Below the pieces are notes generated by a model that was not told the origin of the DNA, ran no database searches, and saw only the letters and a program-made list of their open reading frames with translations. DNA of 64,000 nucleotides from Eubacterium sp. (GTDB taxonomy: Bacteria; Bacillota; Clostridia; Lachnospirales; Lachnospiraceae): the NCBI GenBank assembly GCA_017539165.1, contig JAFYHN010000068.1:1-64000 (forward strand), written 5' to 3'. Made by a program: the position numbers and the translations under genes. Below, in pieces: positions 53,892-62,188 of this stretch; the stretch's first letter is position 1, and every line of letters starts with the position of its first letter.

Positions 53892-54422
53892 ATGGTTAAA
53901 GAAACTTACATAGAAGAACTACTAAATGAATATTCCAAAAGTTTTGATATTACCAGAGATTATGAAATCGGAGGTGTAAAAGCCGAGGCGTATGGATATT
54001 TCTCGACAGTAAGTGAGAAATATGTCATAAATCCGAAAGCGAATCTCTGGAGCATTCATGGTTTTGAACACATCTTATTTCTCGACAGGAATAAAGTGAC
54101 AGTTGAAGATATAGAAGAAGTCAGACGTCTTATGGTGGAGCACATGGCTCCGGAACTTGTATGTAAAGGTAAAAAGTATCCGGAGAAGGACCATATGTAC
54201 TCTTATGTGACAGTAGCGTTTATCTGTGACGAGACACCTGATGAAGAAACGCTGAATTCCATAAGAAGATTCAGGTTTGAAAAAAACTACCTCATGACCA
54301 TCCGTGGTCATGTTGAAGGGCATTTGGTACTAATGGACCTTTCCACAGGAAAGGCCTGTGCAAATAAGGTGGCAAAACACCTGACAGATTTCTATGAGAA
54401 AGTGAGGGAAAACAAAAAATGA
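53892..54422 (+). CDS. Unknown protein coupled to CstA (DUF8052-like)
   Basis: 176 residues if started at the ATG at 53892. In-frame starts further upstream lie in the terminator (53832) or over a promoter-like TTGATT-16-TATAAT (53854-53881), so the start is uncertain; the leader would then be very short. The protein has a mixed alpha/beta composition with a conserved-looking run KANLWSIHGFEHILFLDRNK and YSYVTVAFICDETPDEET. I recall a clostridial family of unknown function (DUF8052) with similar sequence, but cannot confirm it. It overlaps cstA by four bases (ATGA), so the two are translationally coupled. No membrane helix or signal is seen. Confidence 0.6.
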   Translation: MVKETYIEELLNEYSKSFDITRDYEIGGVKAEAYGYFSTVSEKYVINPKANLWSIHGFEHILFLDRNKVTVEDIEEVRRLMVEHMAPELVCKGKKYPEKDHMYSYVTVAFICDETPDEETLNSIRRFRFEKNYLMTIRGHVEGHLVLMDLSTGKACANKVAKHLTDFYEKVRENKK

Positions 54423-56182
54423 ATGCAGCATTAGTACTTATCATTAGTATCGTAGTTTTGCTATGCGGATATATTTTCTACGGAAAATGGCTTGCAAAGC
54501 AATGGGGAATTGATCCGGAGAAGAAGACTCCGGCGCATGAGATGGAAGACGGAGTGGACTATGTTCCGGCTAAGACACCGGTTCTTATGGGACACCATTT
54601 CTCATCAATAGCAGGTGCCGGACCTATTAATGGACCTATTCAGGCAGCAATCTTCGGTTGGATTCCAGTACTCCTCTGGGTACTCATCGGTGGAATATTC
54701 TTCGGTGGTGTTCATGACTACGGTGCACTTTTCGCTTCTATACGTCACCAGGGACAGTCAATCGGTGAAGTTATCGAAGACGCAATGGGAAACCTGGCTA
54801 AGAAGATATTCATAATCTTCGGATATCTTACACTACTTCTCGTAGTAGCAGCCTTCAGTTCTATCGTTGCCAGCACATTCGGAAGCACAACAGCGACCGG
54901 AGCAGCAGTTGAGGGGGCAGCCCTTCTGGCACATCAGCAGACAGCTATGATCTCTATTCTGTTCATAGTTCTTGCTATAGTATTTGGTTTCCTTGTATAT
55001 CGTAAAAACGTTCCTATCGGACCTGCATCAGCAATCGGTGTAGTAGGAATCATCGCAATCGTTGCTATCGGTATGAAGTTCTGTCCTATAAGCATTCCAT
55101 ACAATGTTTGGATGTGGGTTCTTGCAGTTTATATTCTGATCGCATCAGTTACACCTGTCTGGATCCTTCTTCAGCCAAGAGATTATCTTAGCTCATTCCT
55201 GCTTTACTTTATGATAGCAGTAGCTGTTATTGCTATAATCGGAGCATCGATAATGGGACAGGGACATGTTGATATTCCTGCATTTGCCGGATGGCAGATC
55301 ACAGAGACAAATGGTCTCTTCGCAACAGGAAGCTTATTCCCAGCACTTTTTGTAACTATAGCGTGTGGAGCTATCTCAGGTTTCCATTCACTGGTTTCAT
55401 CAGGAACAACTTCAAAGCAGATAGATAACGAGGCAAATGCCCGTCCTGTAGCATACGGATCAATGCTTATTGAGTGCGTAGTTGCAGTTATATCTCTTTG
55501 TGCAGTTGGTTTTGTATGGCACACAGTAAATGTAAATGCGGAAGAACTTGCTGCAACAGGACTTACAAGCCCTACAGCAGTATTTGCTGGTGGTATATCA
55601 CAGATGATCGGTACATTTGTCGGTGCTGACAGCCCTATAGTAAATATCATCTACAGTATGTTTGTTCTGGCAGTTTCAGTATTCTGCCTTACATCACTTG
55701 ATACAGCAACAAGACTTGCTCGTTATATGTTCCAGGAGTTCTGGCTTGCACCTGATGAAACAGTTCAGGATGTAAAAGGTACTAAGAAGTTCCTTTGTAA
55801 TCCATACTTTGCAACTATCGTAACAGTAGTTCTCGGTGTTGGACTTGGAATGACAGGTTATGCAAAGATATGGCCTCTCTTCGGAGCAGCTAACCAGCTT
55901 CTTGCAGCTGTCGGACTTCTTGCAGTATGTACATGGCTTGGAAAAGTAGGAAAGAACAACAAGATGTTCTATATTCCTATGGTATTTATGCTTATTGTTA
56001 CTATCGCATCACTCCTTCTTACTATTAAAGGTAAGATAGCAATGATCGGTTCAGGAGCAGCTGATATCTGGGCATATATCCAGGCTATCATTGCAGCATT
56101 CCTTGTAATTCTTGCAGTTGTTCTTGCAGTTTACGCATTTGTAAATCTTGCAAAACAGGGAAAGGAGAAGAGTAAGGCATAG
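54419..56182 (+). CDS. cstA: CstA-family carbon starvation protein / pyruvate or peptide transporter
   Basis: 587 residues with about 16 membrane helices. The family hallmarks are clear: YFYGKW-like LCGYIFYGKWLAKQWGID, YVPAKTPVLMGHHFSSIAGA, GPINGPIQAAIFGWIPVLLW, GGVHDYGALFASIRHQGQSI and, later, GFHSLVSSGTTSKQIDNEAN. CstA proteins take up pyruvate or peptides during carbon limitation; the substrate here cannot be told. Codon usage is unusually even compared with the neighbouring genes, suggesting high expression. The stop is followed 20 bases later by a hydrolase gene. Regulation is unknown, and the coupled upstream gene may be a partner. Confidence 0.92.
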   Translation: MNAALVLIISIVVLLCGYIFYGKWLAKQWGIDPEKKTPAHEMEDGVDYVPAKTPVLMGHHFSSIAGAGPINGPIQAAIFGWIPVLLWVLIGGIFFGGVHDYGALFASIRHQGQSIGEVIEDAMGNLAKKIFIIFGYLTLLLVVAAFSSIVASTFGSTTATGAAVEGAALLAHQQTAMISILFIVLAIVFGFLVYRKNVPIGPASAIGVVGIIAIVAIGMKFCPISIPYNVWMWVLAVYILIASVTPVWILLQPRDYLSSFLLYFMIAVAVIAIIGASIMGQGHVDIPAFAGWQITETNGLFATGSLFPALFVTIACGAISGFHSLVSSGTTSKQIDNEANARPVAYGSMLIECVVAVISLCAVGFVWHTVNVNAEELAATGLTSPTAVFAGGISQMIGTFVGADSPIVNIIYSMFVLAVSVFCLTSLDTATRLARYMFQEFWLAPDETVQDVKGTKKFLCNPYFATIVTVVLGVGLGMTGYAKIWPLFGAANQLLAAVGLLAVCTWLGKVGKNNKMFYIPMVFMLIVTIASLLLTIKGKIAMIGSGAADIWAYIQAIIAAFLVILAVVLAVYAFVNLAKQGKEKSKA

Positions 56183-56202
56183 AGCCTGACTCAGAATAAA
56201 TT

Positions 56203-56760
56203 ATGAAAATCTGTATACTATTCCCAGGAATCGGTTATACCGTAGATAGATCGCTGCTTTATTATTCAGGCAGACTTGCGATGAATAAAGATTACGAAGT
56301 AATAAAAGTAGGGTACCATGATCTTCCTAAGAATATAAAAGGGGACGAAGAGAAGAAACTTAAAGCATTCGAAATGGCACTGAGTCAGGTCGAAGAGCAG
56401 CTTTCAGATATAAAATGGAAAGATTATTCGGACATTCTTTTTATAGGGAAGAGCATTGGAACCGCTGTTGCGGCCGCCTTTGGTAAGAAAAATCTGGATG
56501 GTTTTGGTGGAAATATAAGATATATCTATCTTACTCCGCTTGAACAGACATTTGCAGTTGCTGAGCCGAATTCGGGAATAGTGTTTACGGGTACTTCAGA
56601 TCCATGGGTAGTACCTGAAAAGATCGTAAGTGAATCCCAGAGACTTGATCTTCCCTGTTACAGATATGAGGATGCAAATCACTCATTGGAAACGGGAAAT
56701 GTTGAAAGGGATATAGCCATACTCAGTGAAGTAATGGCTAAAGTGGATGAGGTCATATAA
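56203..56760 (+). CDS. Small alpha/beta-hydrolase-like protein
   Basis: 185 residues. The N-terminal strand reads MKICILFPGIGYTVDRSLLY, the nucleophile elbow is FIGKSIGTAVAAAFG (GxSxG) near residue 88, the acid candidate lies in TGTSDPWV near 127, and the His in EDANHSLETG near 162. That is a full catalytic triad in a short chain without a lid domain, typical of small hydrolases of Firmicutes. Cytoplasmic; substrate unknown. It starts 20 bases after cstA and ends 21 bases before the TSCPD gene, probably one transcript. Confidence 0.75.
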   Translation: MKICILFPGIGYTVDRSLLYYSGRLAMNKDYEVIKVGYHDLPKNIKGDEEKKLKAFEMALSQVEEQLSDIKWKDYSDILFIGKSIGTAVAAAFGKKNLDGFGGNIRYIYLTPLEQTFAVAEPNSGIVFTGTSDPWVVPEKIVSESQRLDLPCYRYEDANHSLETGNVERDIAILSEVMAKVDEVI

Positions 56761-56781
56761 ATAATCAAGGAGGTTTATCAT

Positions 56782-57027
56782 ATGCCACATGTTTCATATA
56801 CACCTCAGGGTGTCTGTGCAGTAAAGATTGATTTTGATATAGAGGACGGTCTTCTTCATAACGTTCAGTTTACTAACGGATGTAATGGTAACCTGAAGGC
56901 TATCGGAAAACTCGTTGAAGGTAAGCCTGCTTCAGAGATAGCAGATATCCTTCGCGGAAATGACTGCGGAATGCGCGGTACTTCATGTGCTGATCAGTTC
57001 GCAAAGGCTATCGATGCCAATCTTTAA
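56782..57027 (+). CDS. TSCPD-domain protein (TIGR03905-like)
   Basis: 81 residues, the complete length for this family. It reads VSYTPQGVCAVKIDFDIEDG, HNVQFTNGCNGNLKAIGKLV and MRGTSCADQFAKAID, with conserved GCNGN and TSCADQ stretches around two Cys that probably bind a metal. The TSCPD domain also occurs at the C-terminus of some ribonucleotide reductases. Function of the stand-alone form is unknown. AAGGAGG precedes the ATG. It faces the MerR-methyltransferase gene with only five bases between stop codons. Confidence 0.9.
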   Translation: MPHVSYTPQGVCAVKIDFDIEDGLLHNVQFTNGCNGNLKAIGKLVEGKPASEIADILRGNDCGMRGTSCADQFAKAIDANL

Positions 57028-57032
57028 GTGAA

Positions 57033-58262
57033 TTATGAGTTGTTGGACGCTTTAAAGAATCCGGATTCCTTAGTTATCTGGAACCCTTTTCCACGACTTA
57101 CTTTTTTCTCAATAAATGTACGGAATTCTTTATATCTGTCGATTATGTACTGATTCTGATTTCCGTGACAGGACATAATGTATTCGAGGAGCGGATCTGC
57201 TTTGTCAACAAGCAGAGAATCCTCGAATATTTTTTTTTCGATATGATCAAAACAGTTTCCGAGAATCTTTTCGCCGTTTTCAAGTCCGAATATATGGTAT
57301 AGCTCTTTTGCAGCCAAGTTGATCCTATCGTCGAATTCTTTCACGAGTTCGGTGATCTCCTTCATATGAGAAGCTCCGTAAGTGCTGGCATACAAAACCC
57401 CTCCCGGCTTCAGTACGCGGCTGATCTCAGCGGCAGCTTCCTCCGGTTTATCGCAGTAGAAGAGCATATGATTTGCGATAACAACATCAAAACTTGCATC
57501 AACATATGGGATGCTGGTGCAGTCGAATTCTCGAAGTTTGATTATCTTCTTCAGTTTTTCGCGTCTCTTATCATTTCCTCCGGTACCAAGGATCGTTCTT
57601 CCTGCATCCTGAAGCATTCCGCCGGAAATGTCAGACAGTATGATTTCTGTTCCTTTTCCTGTGGGGATCTTGGTGATATTCTCTGCCCATAGAGCTCCGT
57701 TACCGCATCCTACTTCAAGTATCTTCATACCGGATTTAAGATTCATCTCGCTGAAAAGCCAAGGAAACCATCCTTGTTCATTTACGGAATAAAGCTTGTG
57801 AAGCTTAATTCTGGCTGAGACGTTGTTGGCATTTTGGTACTGCTTGTTAAGGCTGTTTTCCATACTGGTCAGGTCGATGATTCGGAGCATCTTGTCCCAT
57901 TCAATCTGCTGACCTTTCTCATAAGCAGTGAGAGTATCGTCGATAGCTTTTTTTACAAGCTGCATCTGGTCGATCTTATCGCTTATCAGAGTCTGCTGAA
58001 GTTTCATGGAATCTATCATAAAGTTCTTGTCGTCAGCTTTTACCATCAGCTCTTTGATCTCATCCAAAGAGAAGCCAAGGTATTTATACAGAAGGATCTG
58101 CTGGAGTATCACCAGATCATCAGAAGTATAATATCTTGCACCGGTGGATTCATTTACCAAACTGGGTTTCAGAATATTCTGTTTATCATAAAAACGGACA
58201 GTTCTGACAGATACCCTTGCCATCTTGGCAAACTGTCCCGAAGTGTAAAGAGTTTTTTCCAT
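57033..58262 (-). CDS. MerR regulator fused to a SAM-dependent methyltransferase
   Basis: 409 residues on the minus strand. Residues 1-75 form a MerR winged helix (YTSGQFAKMARVSVRTVRFY, TGARYYTSDDLVILQQILLY), followed by a coiled-coil linker. From about 155 it is a class I methyltransferase with motif I in MKILEVGCGNGALWAENI, then EIILSDISGGML, DCTSIPYVDASFDVVIANHM and VLKPGGVLYASTYG. It thus looks like a DNA-binding protein that methylates a small molecule, or senses it or S-adenosylmethionine. A perfect palindrome, 75 bases upstream between divergent genes, is a good candidate operator. The gene is the only confident minus-strand gene in the window. Confidence 0.88.
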   Translation of the reverse strand: MEKTLYTSGQFAKMARVSVRTVRFYDKQNILKPSLVNESTGARYYTSDDLVILQQILLYKYLGFSLDEIKELMVKADDKNFMIDSMKLQQTLISDKIDQMQLVKKAIDDTLTAYEKGQQIEWDKMLRIIDLTSMENSLNKQYQNANNVSARIKLHKLYSVNEQGWFPWLFSEMNLKSGMKILEVGCGNGALWAENITKIPTGKGTEIILSDISGGMLQDAGRTILGTGGNDKRREKLKKIIKLREFDCTSIPYVDASFDVVIANHMLFYCDKPEEAAAEISRVLKPGGVLYASTYGASHMKEITELVKEFDDRINLAAKELYHIFGLENGEKILGNCFDHIEKKIFEDSLLVDKADPLLEYIMSCHGNQNQYIIDRYKEFRTFIEKKVSRGKGFQITKESGFFKASNNS

Positions 58263-58330
58263 GATTTACCCTTTTTTCTAATGAAAAATCAGTCAAAATT
58301 CATAAAAATAAAAAAATATGAAAAAAGTAC

Positions 58331-58361
58331 TTGCGCATGACGTAACGTCACCCTATATAGT
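58331..58361 (+). promoter_or_regulatory. MerR-type promoter/operator between the fusion gene and rfbB
   Basis: TTGCGC (58331-58336) and TATATA (58354-58359, spacer 17) or TATAGT (58356-58361, spacer 19) flank the perfect palindrome TGACGTAACGTCA (58338-58350). A dyad inside a long spacer is how MerR regulators act. It is oriented toward rfbB. A second small inverted repeat, GTCAAAA and TTTTGAC, lies at 58379-58398. Confidence 0.6.
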
Positions 58362-58427
58362 GATACCATAAAATTGAAGTCAAAACAAGTATTTTGACAG
58401 TTGTTCGTTTTGAAAGGAGTAAAAAAC

Positions 58428-59447
58428 ATGACAATTATTGTTACAGGTGGAGCCGGTTTTATCGGTAGTAATTTCGTTTTTCACATGTTGAATAAGTATC
58501 CTGATTACAGGATTGTATGTCTTGATTGTCTTACATATGCGGGTAATCTTTCAACACTCGCTCCTGTTATGGACAATCCAAATTTCAGATTTGTTAAGGA
58601 AAGTATCACAGACAGAGAGGCAGTTAACAAGCTTTTCGAAGAAGAGCATCCTGATATGGTTGTAAACTTCGCGGCAGAGAGCCATGTTGACCGTTCAATC
58701 GAGAATCCTGGAATCTTCCTTGAGACAAATATCATGGGAACATCAGTTCTTATGGATGCCTGCAGAAAGTATGGAATAAAGAGATATCATCAGGTATCTA
58801 CAGATGAAGTATACGGAGATCTGCCACTTGACAGACCTGACCTCTTCTTTACAGAGGAAACACCTATCCATACAAGCAGCCCATACAGTTCATCAAAGGC
58901 TGGGGCAGACCTTCTTGTTCTTGCATATCATAGAACATTTGGTCTTCCTGTATCTATCAGCCGTTGCTCAAACAACTACGGACCATATCACTTCCCAGAG
59001 AAGCTGATACCTCTTATGATCATCAATGCTCTTCATGATAAGCCACTTCCTGTATACGGAGAAGGACTTAACGTAAGAGACTGGCTCTATGTTGAGGATC
59101 ACTGCAAGGCTATCGACCTTGTAATCCATAAGGGAAGAGTTGGAGAGGTTTACAACATCGGTGGTCACAACGAGATGAAGAACATCGATATCGTTAAGCT
59201 CATCTGTAAAGAGCTCGGAAAACCAGAGAGCCTTATCACATACGTTGCAGATCGTAAGGGACATGATATGAGATACGCTATTGATCCTACAAAGATTCAC
59301 AGTGAGCTCGGATGGCTTCCTGAAACAATGTTTGCTGACGGAATCAAGAAGACAATCCAGTGGTATCTCGACAACCAGGATTGGTGGGAGCCGATCATAT
59401 CTGGTGAGTATCAGAACTACTATGAGAAGATGTACGGAAATCGTTAA
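58428..59447 (+). CDS. rfbB: dTDP-glucose 4,6-dehydratase
   Basis: 339 residues, a normal length. The NAD-binding motif VTGGAGFIGSNFVFHMLNKY is N-terminal, the catalytic region shows HQVSTDEVYGDLP and SPYSSSKAGADLLVLAYHRT with the YxxxK pair, and RCSNNYGPYHFPEKLIPLMI follows. It converts dTDP-glucose into dTDP-4-keto-6-deoxyglucose, precursor of dTDP-rhamnose and other deoxysugars. The ATG at 58428 is chosen over an in-frame start at 58401 because GAAAGGAG lies just before it. It is 41 kb from rfbA and may be controlled by the divergent MerR-type regulator. A terminator follows. Confidence 0.95.
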   Translation: MTIIVTGGAGFIGSNFVFHMLNKYPDYRIVCLDCLTYAGNLSTLAPVMDNPNFRFVKESITDREAVNKLFEEEHPDMVVNFAAESHVDRSIENPGIFLETNIMGTSVLMDACRKYGIKRYHQVSTDEVYGDLPLDRPDLFFTEETPIHTSSPYSSSKAGADLLVLAYHRTFGLPVSISRCSNNYGPYHFPEKLIPLMIINALHDKPLPVYGEGLNVRDWLYVEDHCKAIDLVIHKGRVGEVYNIGGHNEMKNIDIVKLICKELGKPESLITYVADRKGHDMRYAIDPTKIHSELGWLPETMFADGIKKTIQWYLDNQDWWEPIISGEYQNYYEKMYGNR

Positions 59448-59464
59448 GAAAAAATGCACAAAAA

Positions 59465-59499
59465 ACCCGGGTAAAATGACCTTACCTGGGTCTTTTTTT
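59465..59499 (+). terminator. Intrinsic terminator after rfbB
   Basis: ACCCGGGTAA (59465-59474) pairs with TTACCTGGGT (59482-59491), with one G-T wobble, followed by CTTTTTTT. Confidence 0.85.
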
Positions 59500-59553
59500 G
59501 TACACGACAAGATAGACGAATTATGTTATGCTGAGCTGGATGTTACTTTCACA

Positions 59554-59618
59554 GTTAGATGATGTGGTTATCAATATGTCTGCTCGCAGTGGCATTATTG
59601 ATAACCACATCATCTAAC
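59554..59618 (+). repeat. Perfect 23-bp inverted repeat upstream of the GH27 gene
   Basis: The arms 59554-59576 and 59596-59618 are exact reverse complements, separated by 19 bases. A weak promoter (TTGTAC at 59498-59503, 18 bases, TATGTT at 59522-59527) lies just upstream, so the repeat would sit in the leader of the GH27 transcript. It could be an operator for a sugar-responsive regulator or an RNA hairpin; it lacks a T run and is not a standard terminator. Confidence 0.7.
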
Positions 59619-59655
59619 CTGCGAATAGTAACCACAAAATCATTTGGAGGAAGAC

Positions 59656-61431
59656 ATGAATAAGTATTTTGAAAAACCAATCAAGATAGATGATATAAGA
59701 TATAGATTCGATTCATTTGATAACGGAAAACCGCTGTTTGGCAGAAAGGGCCGTGTTCCTGCTATGGGATGGAACAGCTGGAATGCTTTCGGAAGTGGTA
59801 ATACAGAGGAACTTACTAAGGCAATGGCTGAAAAACTCGTAGAGCTTGGCCTCGATAAACTGGGTTATCAGTATGTGATCCTGGATGACGGATGCTACGG
59901 TCCGAAGCGTGTTGATGGTCATGTTGTTTCAGACAGCGTGAAGTTCCCAAGCGGATTCATGGCTATGTCTGATTTTATCCATGAGAAGGGACTTAAGTTC
60001 GGAATGTATAATGACGTCGGATCTCATCTCTGCTCAGGTCTTGAAGTTGGAACCTGCGGTTATGAAGAGACAGACGTTAGGGATTATATCAAATGGAAGA
60101 TAGATTACATCAAGGTAGATAACTGCTACAACGTGTGGGATAATGCCACATTTTCAAATCCTGAAAATGCAAAGTTTACTTTTGCGCCGAATATCATGGG
60201 TGTAAAGATTCAGAAAGCAGATAATCCAGATACAGTTGTGGAACTTTCTGCAGTTAAGGATGGAACGATAACAGGACGTCGCGCATTTGTAGAGGGCGAC
60301 CACGTGACTGGACTCGGTACATTTGATGGAACATCACCGGATGCTTCTCCGGTAGGAGAACTCAGCAGTGAACTTATCTTTAAGGTAAATGTCCCTGAAT
60401 CGGGAGCTTACGACCTTACTGTGTTCCATGAGAAGGGACGATGTGAAGGCGTCGGCGAGTGGCTTCAGGTTGCAGTTGGATACGGTGAAGATGTGCACTT
60501 CTATCATGATGATTTTATAGGCGATTCACCGATAAGGATAGAACTGAGTGCAGGTGAAAATGATCTTAGACTTATGAATCATAGACGTCAGGAGAACACT
60601 CTTACTTCTTATGCGAAGATTCAGGAGTGGTTTGACAGACTTGCACCGGATAATGATATCATATTCTCTATATGCGAGTGGGGAAAGACGCAGCCTCAGA
60701 ACTGGGGATATAAAGTCGGAGATTCCTGGAGAATCCTGAATGATATCACATTCCAGGTTGGTTCTGATGGCGACAGCGGACATGCTGTTTGGGAAGGCGC
60801 ATATACAACAAGCGTAACAGCTCAGTACAATAAGGCTGTTATCATGGATGAATTTGCGGGACTGGACAGAGGATGGAATGATCCTGACATGCTGATGATA
60901 GGTATGAACGGACTGAATGATACGATGTGTAAAACTCATATGGCTATGTGGTGCATGATCAATTCACCGCTCATGCTCGGAATGGATCTGAGAAATGTTG
61001 AGAAGGATTCAGAGGTTTACAAGATCATCAGTAATACAGATCTGATCGCACTTAATCAGGATAGTCTGGGAGTTCAGGCTAAGAGGATATTTACTACAAA
61101 GGCAGTGGCACCGGATGTGACATATATCCGTGACAATGACCGTATGGACGTTCTTGCTAAGCCGCTTGCAGATGGAAGTGTTGCGCTGTCATTTATCAAT
61201 GTAAGTATGGCTGATAGAACGGATGACATCGAGATAAGTACAGAACTTTTAAGCAACTATCTTGGAAAGAAGATGGTGAATAGAGAAGCATTTGTCGGAA
61301 AAGACAGTTTCGAGGTGAAGAATCTCTGGACCGGCGAGACTAAGACTGTTAAGGGAAATGTATTCAGACTTAAGGACTTTATCGACGGACCTCTCAAGGC
61401 CTGTGATAATGTAACGGTAAAGATAGTATAG
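59656..61431 (+). CDS. GH27 alpha-galactosidase-type enzyme with an inserted beta-rich domain
   Basis: 591 residues. The GH27 barrel begins PAMGWNSWNAFGSGNTEELT; it contains YVILDDGCYG, GLKFGMYNDVG, the nucleophile region DYIKVDNCYN with Asp near 155, FSICEWGKTQPQNWGYKVGD, SWRILNDI and the acid-base motif GWNDPDMLMIG near 409. Between about 165 and 313 an extra domain of roughly 130-150 residues interrupts the barrel, with FKVNVPESGAYDLTVFHEKG and IELSAGENDLRLMNHR, resembling a carbohydrate-binding beta-sandwich. No signal peptide, so it acts inside the cell on imported oligosaccharides. It likely removes alpha-galactosyl (or alpha-N-acetylgalactosaminyl) groups. Start at 59656 follows GGAGG. 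Confidence 0.88.
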   Translation: MNKYFEKPIKIDDIRYRFDSFDNGKPLFGRKGRVPAMGWNSWNAFGSGNTEELTKAMAEKLVELGLDKLGYQYVILDDGCYGPKRVDGHVVSDSVKFPSGFMAMSDFIHEKGLKFGMYNDVGSHLCSGLEVGTCGYEETDVRDYIKWKIDYIKVDNCYNVWDNATFSNPENAKFTFAPNIMGVKIQKADNPDTVVELSAVKDGTITGRRAFVEGDHVTGLGTFDGTSPDASPVGELSSELIFKVNVPESGAYDLTVFHEKGRCEGVGEWLQVAVGYGEDVHFYHDDFIGDSPIRIELSAGENDLRLMNHRRQENTLTSYAKIQEWFDRLAPDNDIIFSICEWGKTQPQNWGYKVGDSWRILNDITFQVGSDGDSGHAVWEGAYTTSVTAQYNKAVIMDEFAGLDRGWNDPDMLMIGMNGLNDTMCKTHMAMWCMINSPLMLGMDLRNVEKDSEVYKIISNTDLIALNQDSLGVQAKRIFTTKAVAPDVTYIRDNDRMDVLAKPLADGSVALSFINVSMADRTDDIEISTELLSNYLGKKMVNREAFVGKDSFEVKNLWTGETKTVKGNVFRLKDFIDGPLKACDNVTVKIV

Positions 61432-61835
61432 TGGATGAAATCTGTAAAGTAGAACAATTAATAGAAAAGCTGATCGGTGAAGAGTGGGAAGGAGAAAGGG
61501 ACTCCCTTCCTGCAGGAACTGAGAAGTGGCTTGAAGAACAGGATCTTCTGAACAGGGGAGAAGAGCTTGAGAGAAGAACCGCAGCACGGATTCTTCACAT
61601 GTATATGAGAGCAGTTCTGGGTATAAAAGATGTGGAAGATATAACTCCCGCATACGAACTTAGAGATCTGTTTGACTGCAGAGTATGCGCGAATCATATA
61701 GCGCAGGTTTATATGAGAGGTGTCATGGATGCGGTTCGGATTGGTGAACTGTGTATATTTGATGTGCATGGGAAAGTTACCCGGGAGAAAGCTCTATCAT
61801 ATGTCAAAAAGATAGATCAAGTAGTAAAAAAATAG
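61431..61835 (+). CDS. SLH-like protein without signal peptide
   Basis: 134 residues. The start is GTG, sharing one base with the GH27 stop (TAGTG), so it is coupled to it. The central and C-terminal part, AARILHMYMRAVLGIKDVED, AYELRDLFDCRVCANHIAQV, YMRGVMDAVRIGELCIFDVH and GKVTREKALSYVKKI, follows the order of a surface-layer-homology module (hydrophobic helix, conserved Asp turn, second helix, GKVTREKA). Yet it lacks a signal peptide, so it would stay in the cytoplasm, where SLH domains are unexpected. It may bind the GH27 enzyme or be a helical adaptor of similar fold. I do not recognise a named family. Confidence 0.55.
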   Translation: MDEICKVEQLIEKLIGEEWEGERDSLPAGTEKWLEEQDLLNRGEELERRTAARILHMYMRAVLGIKDVEDITPAYELRDLFDCRVCANHIAQVYMRGVMDAVRIGELCIFDVHGKVTREKALSYVKKIDQVVKK

Positions 61836-61863
61836 GTTTAATGTATTAGTGGAGGAAACAAAA

Positions 61864-62148
61864 ATGGAAAATAAAACAGAAAAAATGATCATTACGATAC
61901 TGAAAACGATATTCAATTCAATAGCGGTGGCAGGAGTTATTATATTTGTGATCGGAGCATACTATATGTTCATCAAAGCTGGACTTCCATATCAGGATCC
62001 ACCGATGGAACTGCAGATTGAGTATGCTGTTAATTCGAAGATTGGAGATATACTTACGATAATCGGGTCATTAATGACAGGAATCGCTGTTGTGGTAAGG
62101 GTGGCTATAGGAATTATTTCAAAAAGTATGATCAAACCACAAGGATAA
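61864..62148 (+). CDS. Small two-helix membrane protein, unknown
   Basis: 94 residues from the ATG at 61864, which follows GTGGAGGAAAC; an upstream in-frame GTG at 61849 lies within the ribosome site. Two membrane helices are visible, about 14-40 (TIFNSIAVAGVIIFVIGAYY) and 66-87 (ILTIIGSLMTGIAVVVRVAI). Between them is a short Pro-rich loop (LPYQDPPMELQIEYA). I do not recognise a family. It sits between two intracellular glycosidase genes and may be part of their transcript. Confidence 0.55.
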   Translation: MENKTEKMIITILKTIFNSIAVAGVIIFVIGAYYMFIKAGLPYQDPPMELQIEYAVNSKIGDILTIIGSLMTGIAVVVRVAIGIISKSMIKPQG

Positions 62149-62188
62149 AAATATTTCGTGATTTTGCAAGATAGAAGGACACAATAAA

